NCBI GenBank assembly: GCA_041485125.1
Contig: JBGPIT010000040.1
Span: 1-21,534, forward strand
Direction of reading: 5' to 3'
Length of the DNA stretch: 21,534 bases
Origin: JBGPIT01 sp041485125
GTDB lineage: Bacteria > Desulfobacterota > Binatia > UTPRO1
The translations under genes and the position numbers were made by a program. The notes under the pieces are model-generated. The model saw only the letters and a list, made by a program, of their open reading frames with translations, did no database searches and had not been told where the DNA came from. Shown piece by piece: positions 13,777 to 21,534 of the stretch (position 1 is its first letter; every line of letters begins with the position of its first letter).

Positions 13777-15177
13777 TTATTCAATGATGGAGGACGGGGC
13801 CGTGTCGGTGGGCGCGCCGACCACGATGGTACGTATGTTCACGAATTCACGGAGTCCGTAGTGGGAAAGCTCCCGGCCGAAACCGGAGCGTTTCACCCCA
13901 CCGAACGGTAATCGTGGGTCCGACCGGACGATATCGTTGATGAACACCATCCCGGCGTCGAGCCGCCGGGAGAGACGCTTGGCGCGCAAGACGTCGCCAG
14001 TCCAGATGCTCGCGCCAAGGCCGTAGCGTGAACGGTTCGCCATTACCAGCGCCTCGCCTTCGTCACGCACGCGTACCACCGCCGCGATCGGACCGAAGAC
14101 CTCCTCGTCGAAGGCAGGCATGCCCGGCTCCACCCGGTCGAGCACCGTCGGCGGATAGAAGAAGCCGGGCCCGTCCGGCACCCGACCGCCGCACGCGAGC
14201 TCGGCGCCGGCGGCGACGGTGCGCTCGACTTGGCGCGCCACCTCGTCGCGCAGATCGCGACGCGCGAGCGGACCGACGCGCGTGCGCGGGTCGAGCGGAT
14301 CACCGACCGGCAGCGCCTCCATGGCCGCGACGAAGAGCGGCACGAAGCGATCCGCGACGGCGTCTTCGACGATGAAGCGCTTGGCGGCGATGCAGCTCTG
14401 TCCGGAGTTGACGGTGCGCGCGGCTGCCGCCTGCTTCGCGGCGCGCGGCAGGTCCGCGTCGGCGAGGACCAGAAACGGATCGCTGCCGCCGAGCTCGAGC
14501 ACGGACTTCTTCACCACCCGCCCGGCCGCGGCTGCGACGGCCGCACCGGCACGTTCGCTGCCGGTGAGCGTCACCGCGACGATCCGGTCGTCGGCGATCA
14601 CCGACTCGACCGCCGCCGACGAGATCAGCAACGTCTGGAACACGCCCGCCGGCACGCCGGCGTCGCGGAACGCGCTTTCGATCGCGAGCGCGGTGCCGCA
14701 GACGTTCGTGGCGTGCTTCAGGACGCCGACGTTGCCGGCGGCGAGCGCCGGCGCGGCGAAGCGGAACACCTGCCAGAAGGGGAAATTCCACGGCATGATC
14801 GCCAGCACCGGACCGAGCGGATCGAACGCGACGTAGCTGTCTGCGGCCTCGGTCGGCGCGGGCTCGGGAGCGAGCAGGACCGCGGCGCGCTCGGCATAGA
14901 ACCGACACACGGTCGCGCACTTCGCGATCTCGCTGCGGGCGTCGCCGAGCGGCTTCCCCATCTCGGCGGTGATCAGCCGCGCGTACGTGTCCTGATTGCG
15001 CTCGAGGACGGCGGCGACGCGCGTGAGCGCCGCCGTGCGCTCGCCGAGCCCGATCTCGCGCCAGGATTGGAACGCCGCCCGCGCGGCGGCGAGACGCTGC
15101 GCGATCTCGTCGGGACCGTGCTCGGGGTATTCGGCGATGAGCGCTTCCGTCGCCGGGTTGATGCTCTGAAATGCCAT
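13777..15177 (-). CDS. NAD(P)-dependent aldehyde dehydrogenase, succinate-semialdehyde dehydrogenase type
   Basis: 466 residues, full length for the GabD/Sad branch of the ALDH superfamily. The N-terminus FQSINPATEALIAEYP is typical of the Sad/YneI group. It has MPWNFPFWQVFRFAAPALAA, LTGSERAG, the general base Glu228 in VLELGGSDPFLV and the catalytic Cys262 in NSGQSCIAAKRFIV; the 34-residue spacing between Glu and Cys is canonical. EEVFGPIAAV and LPFGGVKRSGFGRELS close the enzyme. The expected reaction is oxidation of succinate semialdehyde or a related aldehyde to the acid with NAD(P)+ in the cytoplasm. Substrate is inferred by subfamily resemblance only. It is 65 bp downstream of the PAP2 gene and has no obvious Shine-Dalgarno. 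Confidence 0.9.
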   Translation of the reverse strand: MAFQSINPATEALIAEYPEHGPDEIAQRLAAARAAFQSWREIGLGERTAALTRVAAVLERNQDTYARLITAEMGKPLGDARSEIAKCATVCRFYAERAAVLLAPEPAPTEAADSYVAFDPLGPVLAIMPWNFPFWQVFRFAAPALAAGNVGVLKHATNVCGTALAIESAFRDAGVPAGVFQTLLISSAAVESVIADDRIVAVTLTGSERAGAAVAAAAGRVVKKSVLELGGSDPFLVLADADLPRAAKQAAAARTVNSGQSCIAAKRFIVEDAVADRFVPLFVAAMEALPVGDPLDPRTRVGPLARRDLRDEVARQVERTVAAGAELACGGRVPDGPGFFYPPTVLDRVEPGMPAFDEEVFGPIAAVVRVRDEGEALVMANRSRYGLGASIWTGDVLRAKRLSRRLDAGMVFINDIVRSDPRLPFGGVKRSGFGRELSHYGLREFVNIRTIVVGAPTDTAPSSIIE

Positions 15178-15242
15178 GTGGTCGTGCTAGCGCAGCGCCA
15201 CGCCGGAGGCCACGGGGGCGGTCGCGAGTGTGCGGTCGCTGC

Positions 15243-16394
15243 TCAGTCGAGGTCGACGCGGACGTACGCGACGCCGAACCGCCACGGCGCTCCGCTGCCG
15301 TCGACGACGTCGATCCGGACCTCGTTCGCGCCTCCGCGCAGCGTCTCCGGCGGCACGGCGAGACGATACTCGCGCCAGCCGACGTACGGTACGAACTCGT
15401 CCAGCAGGCGATCGTTCACGGCCACCCGCAGCGAGAGACAGCGACGCTCTCTGATGTCGGGCCGACCCGCGATCGCGACCACCGCCGCAGCGCCGGGGCG
15501 GAGCGGACGGCGGTCGTCGGTGCCTTGGGCCGCAGGCGGCGGCACGACGACATGGACCGTTCCCGTCCCGAACAGCCACGCTGCTTGACGGTCGTCGCGG
15601 TCGAACGGCGCCTCCCACGTCCCATCGAGCGCGGGCGTGCCGAGCTGCGCCATCGGCTCGACCTCGATCACGTGCGACTCGCGGGGCATGAGCGGAGACG
15701 GCAGGCGGACTGCGAGCGCGCGGACGTTGAGAACGACGGCGAGGACGCCGCCGAGCACGAGCGCGAGAAGCGCGGGGGCGAGAAGCGGCCGGCGGCGGAA
15801 GGGCTCGAGGCCGAGGCCCGTCAGCGCGATCGCGGCGAGGATGCCGCCGACCGCATCGAGGAACCAATGATGCGCGATCAGCACGCGCCCCGCGACGATC
15901 AGAACGAGCAGCAGAACCGCGGCGACGCGCCAACGCCGCGGATGACGAAATTCCGCCGCCAAGATGACGACCGCGAGCGCCGCGAGCGTGGTGTTCATGA
16001 CGTGGCCGCTCGGAAAGCTGTGGCCGATCGCGACGTCGGGCAGCATGCTCGGGCGCTCGCGCGCGAAGGCGTTCTTCAAGACCTTGCCGGCGAGGAGGCC
16101 GACCGCGCAGACGGCGAGCGGTGGCCAGGTCGCCCGCAGGCCGCGCCGGCGAACGCTCACGACCGCGGCCGCCGCGAGGAGCACGATCGCGGCGCGCGTC
16201 ACCAGCTCGACCACGCGGTCGACGGAACGGTCGAGGCCGCACCGGCGGCCGACGAGGATCGCGTGCCACACCGTCGCGTCGATGCCGACGAGGGCAGGCA
16301 GCAGGACCAACTCGGCGACGAGCAGGACGAGCGCGCCGAGGCCGATCCAGCGCAGCACCCGCGAGCGCTGCTCGTGTACGTCGGGCGCGGTCAC
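15243..16394 (-). CDS. PAP2 family membrane phosphatase with C-terminal beta-rich extension
   Basis: 383 residues. The PAP2 (type 2 phosphatidic acid phosphatase) active site is complete: Lys107-x6-Arg114-Pro115, FPSGH at 127-131 and GR170-x5-His176-x3-Asp180, where the usual Ser before Arg is Gly. Six TM helices are likely between residues 15 and 222. Such enzymes dephosphorylate lipid phosphates, for example undecaprenyl pyrophosphate, at the outer face of the inner membrane. After the last helix about 160 residues form a soluble beta-rich domain (LRVAVNDRLLDEFVPYVGWR, LRGGANEVRIDVVDGSG) resembling a jelly-roll or carbohydrate-binding-like fold, unusual for PAP2. The GTG start overlaps the TGA of the small ORF upstream (GTGA), implying translational coupling. 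Confidence 0.86.
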   Translation of the reverse strand: MTAPDVHEQRSRVLRWIGLGALVLLVAELVLLPALVGIDATVWHAILVGRRCGLDRSVDRVVELVTRAAIVLLAAAAVVSVRRRGLRATWPPLAVCAVGLLAGKVLKNAFARERPSMLPDVAIGHSFPSGHVMNTTLAALAVVILAAEFRHPRRWRVAAVLLLVLIVAGRVLIAHHWFLDAVGGILAAIALTGLGLEPFRRRPLLAPALLALVLGGVLAVVLNVRALAVRLPSPLMPRESHVIEVEPMAQLGTPALDGTWEAPFDRDDRQAAWLFGTGTVHVVVPPPAAQGTDDRRPLRPGAAAVVAIAGRPDIRERRCLSLRVAVNDRLLDEFVPYVGWREYRLAVPPETLRGGANEVRIDVVDGSGAPWRFGVAYVRVDLD

Positions 16395-16624
16395 CGGCGG
16401 TCGTACCAGAGCGGCACGACGAAGAGGTTCAGCCAGGTGGAGGTAAGGCGCCCGCCGATGGACGCCGCCCGCAGCTGTGGGCTCCCCTCGCGTGCGCGCG
16501 CCAGCGCCGCCTCCAAGGTCAGTCCCTCCTGGCGCGCGCTGCCGGCATGGAGCGCAGCGGCGACGATCGCGCCCGCCGCACACCGGACGAGCGCACGCAT
16601 GTTTGCCAACCGCGCGGCCAGCAT
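16391..16624 (-). pseudogene. Chimeric remnant: start of an outer-membrane efflux protein joined to the tail of an RND pump
   Basis: A 77-codon ORF; translation could also begin at the inner ATG (16598-16600, 69 codons). From that ATG, MRALVRCAAGAIVAAALHAG looks like a signal peptide. LTLEAALARAREGSPQLRAA follows, the classic mature N-terminus of TolC/CzcC-type proteins. It then switches to IGGRLTSTWLNLFVVPLWY, which aligns with the last TM helix of RND pumps; the intact pump next door has VGGTLSACALTLVVLPVIY at the same place (8 of 19 identical). The natural reading is a second czcCBA-like operon reduced by one in-frame internal deletion. It lies downstream of the intact operon and its stop overlaps the PAP2 GTG, so it may survive as a leader ORF. 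An unrelated small secreted peptide cannot be excluded. Confidence 0.55.
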
Positions 16625-16637
16625 CGAGACGAACGCA

Positions 16638-16666
16638 GCTATATCGGCCGAGCTGCGTGCTGTGAA
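16638..16666 (-). promoter_or_regulatory. Promoter candidate upstream of the efflux remnant and PAP2 gene
   Basis: On the minus strand TTCACA (16661-16666, 5 of 6) and TATAGC (16638-16643, 4 of 6) are separated by exactly 17 bp. Initiation would fall near 16631, just before the remnant's ATGs. It could be the surviving promoter of the lost second efflux operon, now driving the PAP2 gene. Confidence 0.35.
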
Positions 16667-16710
16667 GCTGACGGCCGCTCGCGCAGTGATCGACGTTTCG
16701 TCATCCTTGC

Positions 16711-16740
16711 CGTCGCGTCGAGCGTTGATCGTACGCGACG
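16711..16740. terminator. Weak hairpin downstream of the RND pump gene
   Basis: CGTCGCG (16711-16717) pairs with CGCGACG (16734-16740) around a 16-nt loop, starting 11 bp past the pump stop codon. There is no T-tract. It could separate the efflux operon from the remnant/PAP2 unit, but the evidence is weak. Confidence 0.25.
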
Positions 16741-16751
16741 GCGGTGGCCGC

Positions 16752-19700
16752 TCACGCTGCGCGGCGGAGGCGGCCGGCGACCATCCGATGCAGCGGGTAG
16801 CGCTCGATCGCGCGCGCGTACATGCCGTAGATCACCGGCAGCACGACGAGCGTGAGGGCGCAGGCGCTGAGCGTGCCGCCGACGATGACGACGGCGATCG
16901 GACGCTGCACCTCGCTGCCGATCGCGCGGCTCATCGCGGCGGGAACGAGGCCGAGCGCCGCGAGCGCGGCCGTCATCAGGACCGCGCGCAGGCGGTCGTG
17001 ACAGCCGTCACGGATGGCCTGAGCGAGCGGCCGTCCTTCTTGGCGGCGCTCGAGAATGGCGGAGAGCACCAGCACGCCGTTGAGCGACGCCTGCCCGATG
17101 AGGGCGATGAAGCCGACTGCGGCGGAGACCGAGAGCGCCATCCCCGCCCACGCCAGCGCCGCGACGCCGCCGACCAGCGCGAACGGCACGTTCACCAGCA
17201 CGATGACTGCCGGCGGCAGGCTGCCGAAGGCGTTGAACAAGAGCACGAGCGTGATCAAGAGCGCGATCGGCACCACCAGCTGCAGCCGCTGCATCGCGCG
17301 CTCCTTGCTCTCGAACTCGCCGCCCCATTCCAGGCTGACGCCGGGTGGCAGCGCGACCGTTTGCGTGACGCGGGCGCGGGCCTCGTCGACGAACGACCCC
17401 ATGTCGCGGCCGCGGACGTTCATGCGGACGCCGATGTAGCGGCGGCCGTTCTCGCGGCTGATCGCGGCGCGGCCGAGACCGACCGAGACCCCCGCGAGCG
17501 TCTCGAGCGGCACGGTGATCCCACCCTGCACGGGCACCTGCAGCTTGCGGATCTTCTCCGCCTCGTCGCGCGCGTTCGTCGGATAGCGCACCACTACGTC
17601 GAAGCGGCGCTCGCCGCTCCAGAACACGCCGACCGGTACGCCGCCGAGCGCCGCCTGCACGATGTGCTGGAAGTCCTCCATGTCGAGACCGTAGCGGCCG
17701 AGCGCCGCCCGGTCGGGGGTGATCTGCAGCTGCGGGATCTCGCTGCTCTTCACGATGCCGAGGTCGGCGACGCCGGGGATGCCGGCGATCGTCGCCTTGA
17801 TGCGCTCGGCGAGCGTTTGCAGCATCACCAGGTCGTCGCCGTAGATCTTGAGCGCGATCTGGCCGAACTGTCCCGAGATGTTCTCGTTCACGTTGTCGCG
17901 GATCGGCTGGGAGAAGTTGACCTCGATGCCGGGGATCTCCGCGAGCGCGGTGTCGAGGCGCGCCATGACGTCGAAGATCTCCGGCGCGTCGGGCGGCCAG
18001 TCCGATGGCGGCTTCAGGCGGACGAAGAACTCGAGGTTGTTCGGCAAGGTCGGATCGGTGCCGTCCTCGGGCCGCCCGAGCTGCGACATCTGCGAGTCGA
18101 CGGCGGGATGGCGGTTCAGGATCTCGGTGATGCGCGGAACCAGGCGCCGCGCCTCCGTCAAGCTGATGTTCGAGGGCAGCGTGAAGGTGACGTAGAGCGC
18201 GCCCTCGTTCAGCTCCGGCAGGAACTCCGAGCCGAGATGCGAGAGGCTGAGGACCGCCGCGAGCAGCGCCGCGATGCTCGCGGCGACGACGAAGGGGCCG
18301 TGGCTGAGCGCCCAGCGCAGCACCGGGTCGTAGACGGCTTGCGCGCCGGTGAGGAGGGGCGACACGCGGTGGCGGATCGGCTTGCGGTAGGCGACCGTGG
18401 CGAGCACCGGCACCAAGGTCAGCGAGAAGAAAAGCGCACCGACCAGCGCCGCGACGACGGTGTTCGCCATCGGCGCGAAGATCCGACCCTCGACGCGCTC
18501 GAGGAGGAAGATCGGCAGGTAGGCGGCGATGATGATGAGCAGCGCGAACATGGTCGGGCGGACGACCGCGATCACCGCCCGCTCGATGCGCGCGCCGAGC
18601 CCGGCCGCGTCGCTCGGCGTGCCGTGCTCGGAGAGGCGGTGGACGATGCTCTCGATCATCACCACCGCGCCGTCGACGATGATCCCGAAGTCGACCGCGC
18701 CCATGCTGAGCAGGTTCGCGCTCATGCCGCGCGCTTTGAGATAGATGAACGCGGAGAGCAGTGAGAGCGGAATGATGGTCGCGACGATGAGCGCGGCGCG
18801 CAGGTCGACGAGGAACGCGAAGAGCACCAGCGTGACCAGGACCCCGCCCTCGACGAGGTTGCGTCCGACGGTGTGGAGCGTGGTCTCGACGAGGTCGGTG
18901 CGGTCGTAGAAGGGCGACACCTTGACGTCGCCCGGCAGGAGCCGCGCGTTCAGCTCGTCGACTGCCGCGCGCACGTGCGCGAGCACGACGCTCGGGTTGG
19001 CGGCCCGTCGCATGAGGACGATGCCCTCGACCGTGTCGAGCGCGTCCTGCCGGCTGACCACGCCCTGACGCGGCGCCCAGCCGTCGGTGACGGTCGCGAC
19101 GTCGCGAATCAGGATCGGCGTCCCGCCATGCGTGGCGACCGGGGTCGCCGCGACGTCGTCGAGCGTCGTGAAGAGACCTTGGCTGCGGATGACGAGCTGC
19201 TCGGCGCCGCGCTCGAGGACGCCCCCGCTCGCGTTCCGCGACGCCTTGCCGAGGGCGCTCTCGAGGTCGCGCAGCTCGAGGCCGTAGGCGGCGAGCTTCG
19301 CCGGCGACGGCTCGACGTGGATCTCGCGCACCAGGCCGCCGTAGCTCACCACGTCGGCGACGTCCTGCACGCGCAACAGGCGCGGCCGCACCACCCAATC
19401 CTGCAACGTCCGCAGCTCCATCGGATCGCCGCCCGCGCCGGTGAGCGTGTAGCGGTAGATCTCGCCGATCGGGGTCGCGAGCGGTCCGAGCGCCGGCGTC
19501 ACGCCCTCGGGAAGGTCGACGTCACGCAGCCGCTCGAGGACTTGCGTGCGTGCGAAGAGCGGATCGACGCCGTCCGCGAAGGTGAGCGTCACGTTCGAGA
19601 GCCCGAAGAGCGAGAGGTTCCGCAGGCGCGCCAGGCCCGGGGTGCCGTTCAGCGCGCGCTCGATCGGCACCCCGATCTGGCGCTCGACCTCCTCGGTCGG

Positions 19701-19868
19701 CTGGCCGGGGTAGAGCGTGATGACGCTGACTTGCGTGTCGGTCGGATCGGGAAAGGCCTCGATCGTGAGCGCGCGGAACGAATAGACGCCGGCGACGATC
19801 ACGACCACGGCGGCAAACAGCACGGCGCCGCGGTTGCCGAGCGAGAAGTGGACGATGCGGTCGAACAT
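16752..19868 (-). CDS. Heavy-metal efflux RND pump, CzcA/CusA family
   Basis: 1038 residues, full length for the HME-RND family of proton-driven trimeric inner-membrane pumps that export cations through an MFP and an outer-membrane channel. N-terminal TM1 (residues 14-32) is followed by the FPDPTDTQVSVITLYPG porter-domain start. TM4 carries GAVDFGIIVDGAVVMIES with Asp393, Asp399 and Glu406, the charged relay typical of the CzcA-type (Co/Zn/Cd) group; CusA-type Cu/Ag pumps lack the first Asp. The second half repeats the fold, with LGSEFLPELNEGALYVTFTL after TM7. It ends in VVLPVIYGMYARAIERYPLH. It starts 6 bp after the MFP stop, in an OMF-MFP-RND operon. The metal is inferred from TM4 alone; no metal regulator is in the window. 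Confidence 0.95.
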   Translation of the reverse strand: MFDRIVHFSLGNRGAVLFAAVVVIVAGVYSFRALTIEAFPDPTDTQVSVITLYPGQPTEEVERQIGVPIERALNGTPGLARLRNLSLFGLSNVTLTFADGVDPLFARTQVLERLRDVDLPEGVTPALGPLATPIGEIYRYTLTGAGGDPMELRTLQDWVVRPRLLRVQDVADVVSYGGLVREIHVEPSPAKLAAYGLELRDLESALGKASRNASGGVLERGAEQLVIRSQGLFTTLDDVAATPVATHGGTPILIRDVATVTDGWAPRQGVVSRQDALDTVEGIVLMRRAANPSVVLAHVRAAVDELNARLLPGDVKVSPFYDRTDLVETTLHTVGRNLVEGGVLVTLVLFAFLVDLRAALIVATIIPLSLLSAFIYLKARGMSANLLSMGAVDFGIIVDGAVVMIESIVHRLSEHGTPSDAAGLGARIERAVIAVVRPTMFALLIIIAAYLPIFLLERVEGRIFAPMANTVVAALVGALFFSLTLVPVLATVAYRKPIRHRVSPLLTGAQAVYDPVLRWALSHGPFVVAASIAALLAAVLSLSHLGSEFLPELNEGALYVTFTLPSNISLTEARRLVPRITEILNRHPAVDSQMSQLGRPEDGTDPTLPNNLEFFVRLKPPSDWPPDAPEIFDVMARLDTALAEIPGIEVNFSQPIRDNVNENISGQFGQIALKIYGDDLVMLQTLAERIKATIAGIPGVADLGIVKSSEIPQLQITPDRAALGRYGLDMEDFQHIVQAALGGVPVGVFWSGERRFDVVVRYPTNARDEAEKIRKLQVPVQGGITVPLETLAGVSVGLGRAAISRENGRRYIGVRMNVRGRDMGSFVDEARARVTQTVALPPGVSLEWGGEFESKERAMQRLQLVVPIALLITLVLLFNAFGSLPPAVIVLVNVPFALVGGVAALAWAGMALSVSAAVGFIALIGQASLNGVLVLSAILERRQEGRPLAQAIRDGCHDRLRAVLMTAALAALGLVPAAMSRAIGSEVQRPIAVVIVGGTLSACALTLVVLPVIYGMYARAIERYPLHRMVAGRLRRAA

Positions 19869-19874
19869 CGGGTG

Positions 19875-21077
19875 CTACTGATTCGCGAGATCGACCGCGT
19901 TGAGCAGCAAGATGGCGCCCTTCGAGACGTAGGTCTCGCCCGGCGCGCAGCCGCGGACGATCTCGACCCGCCCGCCGCGCTGGCGGCCGAGGGTCACCTC
20001 GCGCCGCTCGAGTGTGCCGGAGCCGTCCGCGTGCGGCACGAAGATGAACGAATGCTGGTCGTCGGTGACCACCGCCTCCGACGGGACCACCACGCGCGCC
20101 TCGCCCTCGGGCGCGAACGCCACCTGCACGTACGCGTTCGGCCGCAGCCGCTTCTCGGGATTCGGCACGCGCACGCGCACCTCGACCATGCGCCGCTCCG
20201 GATCGACGACCTCGCCGATGTACTCGATGCGTCCCGCGATCGCGGTCTCGCTGCCGGCGGCGGGGATCACCTGTGCCGCCTGCCCGAGCGTCAAGTCGGT
20301 GACGTCGCCTTCGGGTACGTCGGCGGTGACGACCACCTCGTCGAGCTCGGCGACGACCATGAGCGGCTCGGCGCGGTCGGGGCCGACCTGCAGCCCGCGC
20401 ACGACGTCGCGCTGCACGACGACGCCGTCGCGCGGCGCCGTCAACCAGTAGAGGCTGGCGTCGTCGGTCGAGACCGAGAGGCTCCGCAGCTTGAGCTCGG
20501 CGCGCTCGCGCGCAAGGCGCGCCTGCTCGTACTCTTGCTCGGCGTCGACGAGCTTCTTGCTGGGCTCGGCATTCAAGGCGACCAGCGCGCGCAGCCGCTC
20601 GGTCGCCTTCGCCTTGGCCCTCTCCATCGCGCGTTCGACCTCGATCTCCTTCGATAGATCCACGAGATCGGGCGAGCGGATCGCGATCACGCGCTCGTCC
20701 TTGCTGACGTGCTCGCCGAGCCGCGCCTTGACGTCATCGACGTGACCGGCGAGCGGCGCGACGATTGGTTGCGCGCGGGTCTCGTCGAAGGCCACCCGCG
20801 CCGACATCGGCATCGAGGGGATCGGCGCCGCGACCTCGGCGTGCGCGAGCTCGAGGTAGCTCCACGTCGGTGAGCCGGGGCGCACGTCGACGTGCTCGCC
20901 CTCGACGCTGAAGGGCGCCGTGCTGCCGCCCGCGTCCGGCGTCTCGGCGTGATGCGCCGGCGCGACCACGGCGACACCGAGGCTTGCCAGCGAGAGAATG
21001 CAGAGCCGCCCCATCAAGCGCCGTCGCGGCTCGGGTCGCTGCGGCTCGCGCGGGAGTGCCGCGTCGTCGTCGCTCAT
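19875..21077 (-). CDS. Efflux RND membrane fusion protein, CzcB/CusB-like
   Basis: 400-residue periplasmic adaptor linking the RND pump to the outer-membrane channel. A basic N-terminus is followed by a membrane anchor or signal at about 24-41. Residues 55-80 (FSVEGEHVDVRPGSPTWSYL) match the conserved N-terminal beta strand seen in CzcB-like proteins. The barrel-sandwich (lipoyl-like) halves are at about 104-137 (IVAPLAGHVDDVKARLGEHV) and 210-245, flanking a coiled-coil hairpin at 140-200 (EIEVERAMERAKAKATERLR). Then come the beta-barrel (RIEYIGEVVDPERRMVEVRV, LRPNAYVQV) and the membrane-proximal domain. The start ATG overlaps the OMF stop (ATGA). There is no obvious His/Met-rich metal-binding segment beyond the HHAE near residue 42. 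Confidence 0.94.
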   Translation of the reverse strand: MSDDDAALPREPQRPEPRRRLMGRLCILSLASLGVAVVAPAHHAETPDAGGSTAPFSVEGEHVDVRPGSPTWSYLELAHAEVAAPIPSMPMSARVAFDETRAQPIVAPLAGHVDDVKARLGEHVSKDERVIAIRSPDLVDLSKEIEVERAMERAKAKATERLRALVALNAEPSKKLVDAEQEYEQARLARERAELKLRSLSVSTDDASLYWLTAPRDGVVVQRDVVRGLQVGPDRAEPLMVVAELDEVVVTADVPEGDVTDLTLGQAAQVIPAAGSETAIAGRIEYIGEVVDPERRMVEVRVRVPNPEKRLRPNAYVQVAFAPEGEARVVVPSEAVVTDDQHSFIFVPHADGSGTLERREVTLGRQRGGRVEIVRGCAPGETYVSKGAILLLNAVDLANQ

Positions 21078-21534
21078 CTGTTGGGCTCCTGCGGGCTCGT
21101 CTCCGGCCGCGGAAACACCGCGGCGATCTGACGGATCTTGAGCGCCGTCTCGTACGCATCGCTCTCGAGGTCGACGCCCTCGAGGAGCAGCTCTTGATAG
21201 CGCCGGCGCGCGAGCAGCACGTCGACCTGCGACATGCCGCCCTGCTCGACGGCGCCTTGCATCGAGGTGCGAAGCTGGTCGGCGCGCGCGAGCGCCTCCG
21301 CGATCCGCGCGATGCGCTCGCCGACGATCGCCCGCTGGCGGACCGCCGACTCGAGCATCAGGCGTCCCGACGCGATCCACGCCTCGCGGGCGCGGCGGGC
21401 GCGCAGCATCGCCGACTCCGCGGCCTCGCGATCGGCCTGGCCCTGGTCCAGCACCGGCAGCGGTAGCTGTACGCCGAGGCCGAGGCTCTGGCGCTGGTTC
21501 CCGGAGGCCACGAAGGTGTCGTAGGTGTAGCCGA
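21074..21534 (-). CDS. Outer-membrane efflux protein, CzcC/TolC family, C-terminal part
   Basis: The gene enters from the right edge, and only its last ~152 residues are present. GYTYDTFVASGNQRQSLGLG, followed by VQLPLPVLDQGQADREAAES, is the standard start of the second TolC repeat (a beta-strand pair, then LPLP and a long helix). Long coiled-coil helices follow to residue ~120 (ARADQLRTSMQGAVEQGGMS, VDVLLARRRYQELLLEGVDL). The tail is a short Pro-rich peptide. This family forms trimeric outer-membrane channels. The stop overlaps the MFP start by ATGA, so it is the first visible gene of the efflux operon. Its own N-terminus, needed for comparison with the remnant at 16391, is outside the window. 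Confidence 0.9.
   Translation of the reverse strand, partial: GYTYDTFVASGNQRQSLGLGVQLPLPVLDQGQADREAAESAMLRARRAREAWIASGRLMLESAVRQRAIVGERIARIAEALARADQLRTSMQGAVEQGGMSQVDVLLARRRYQELLLEGVDLESDAYETALKIRQIAAVFPRPETSPQEPNR

Noticed and set aside
15178..15242. Repeated GCGGTCGC near the ALDH start as a regulatory repeat
   Set aside because: Two 8-bp copies in very GC-rich DNA are within chance expectation and show no promoter or operator arrangement.
15171..18764. A 1197-codon open frame on the + strand, and similar long ones at 18873-20657 (+) and 3323-5104 (-)
   Set aside because: They lie antisense to genes with unmistakable motifs (PAP2, RND pump, MFP, lnt). Their products are Arg/Asp/Glu/Ala-rich with no domain pattern. 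Long antisense frames are expected in DNA this GC-rich.
1..21534. CRISPR arrays, insertion sequences, integrase or phage genes, toxin-antitoxin pairs
   Set aside because: No regularly spaced repeats, transposase or integrase motifs or terminal inverted repeats with target duplications were seen. The intein is the only clearly mobile element.

Overview
This window is very GC-rich, densely packed chromosomal DNA from a Gram-negative bacterium. It has a lipoprotein N-acyltransferase, a tripartite RND efflux operon with an outer-membrane component, and signal peptides. The order phoH-ybeY-lnt-prfB, with lnt directly coupled to prfB, together with LuxC/LuxE-type genes, suggests the deltaproteobacterial radiation (Desulfobacterota, Myxococcota or Binatota-like lineages). 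That placement is inference; no rRNA gene or species marker is present.

Left block (1-6229, + strand) is conserved housekeeping. It holds the 3' end of alaS, then a phoH gene interrupted in frame by a 360-residue intein, ybeY, lnt and prfB. ybeY/lnt and lnt/prfB overlap by ATGA. prfB carries the classical autoregulatory +1 frameshift site. The intein has Ala at position 1, Trp66 in block B, Cys340 in block F and Thr at +1, which is the signature of class 3 (internal-cysteine) splicing, and it retains two LAGLIDADG-like motifs.

Middle block (6299-13652) is accessory. A three-gene minus-strand operon encodes a LuxE-type acyl-protein synthetase, a LuxC-type acyl-CoA reductase and a class III aminotransferase. 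There is no luciferase, so the chemistry implied is acid to activated acyl to aldehyde to amine. Next come a small secreted protein, a TPR protein, a one-TM coiled-coil protein, an unrecognised protein, a FabL-like enoyl-ACP reductase (SDR), a small HExxH metallopeptidase and a small basic protein with a coiled coil and an AT-hook-like motif that looks like a nucleoid-associated protein. Long GC-rich hairpins without T-tracts sit between convergent genes or at gene ends.

Right block (13777-21534, all minus strand) holds an NAD(P)-dependent aldehyde dehydrogenase of the succinate-semialdehyde type, a PAP2 phosphatase with a C-terminal beta-rich extension, and a CzcCBA-type heavy-metal efflux operon (OMF partial at the right edge, MFP, RND pump). 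Between the pump and the PAP2 gene lies a tiny ORF. Its first half looks like the start of a TolC/CzcC-type protein and its second half like the tail of an RND pump. This is probably a collapsed second copy of the efflux operon.

No tRNA, rRNA, CRISPR array, insertion sequence or prophage gene was seen, and no gene-free stretch exceeds about 300 bases. The most interesting items are the class 3 intein in PhoH, the LuxE-LuxC-transaminase operon, the chimeric efflux relic, and a 13-bp hairpin enclosing the ybeY start codon.
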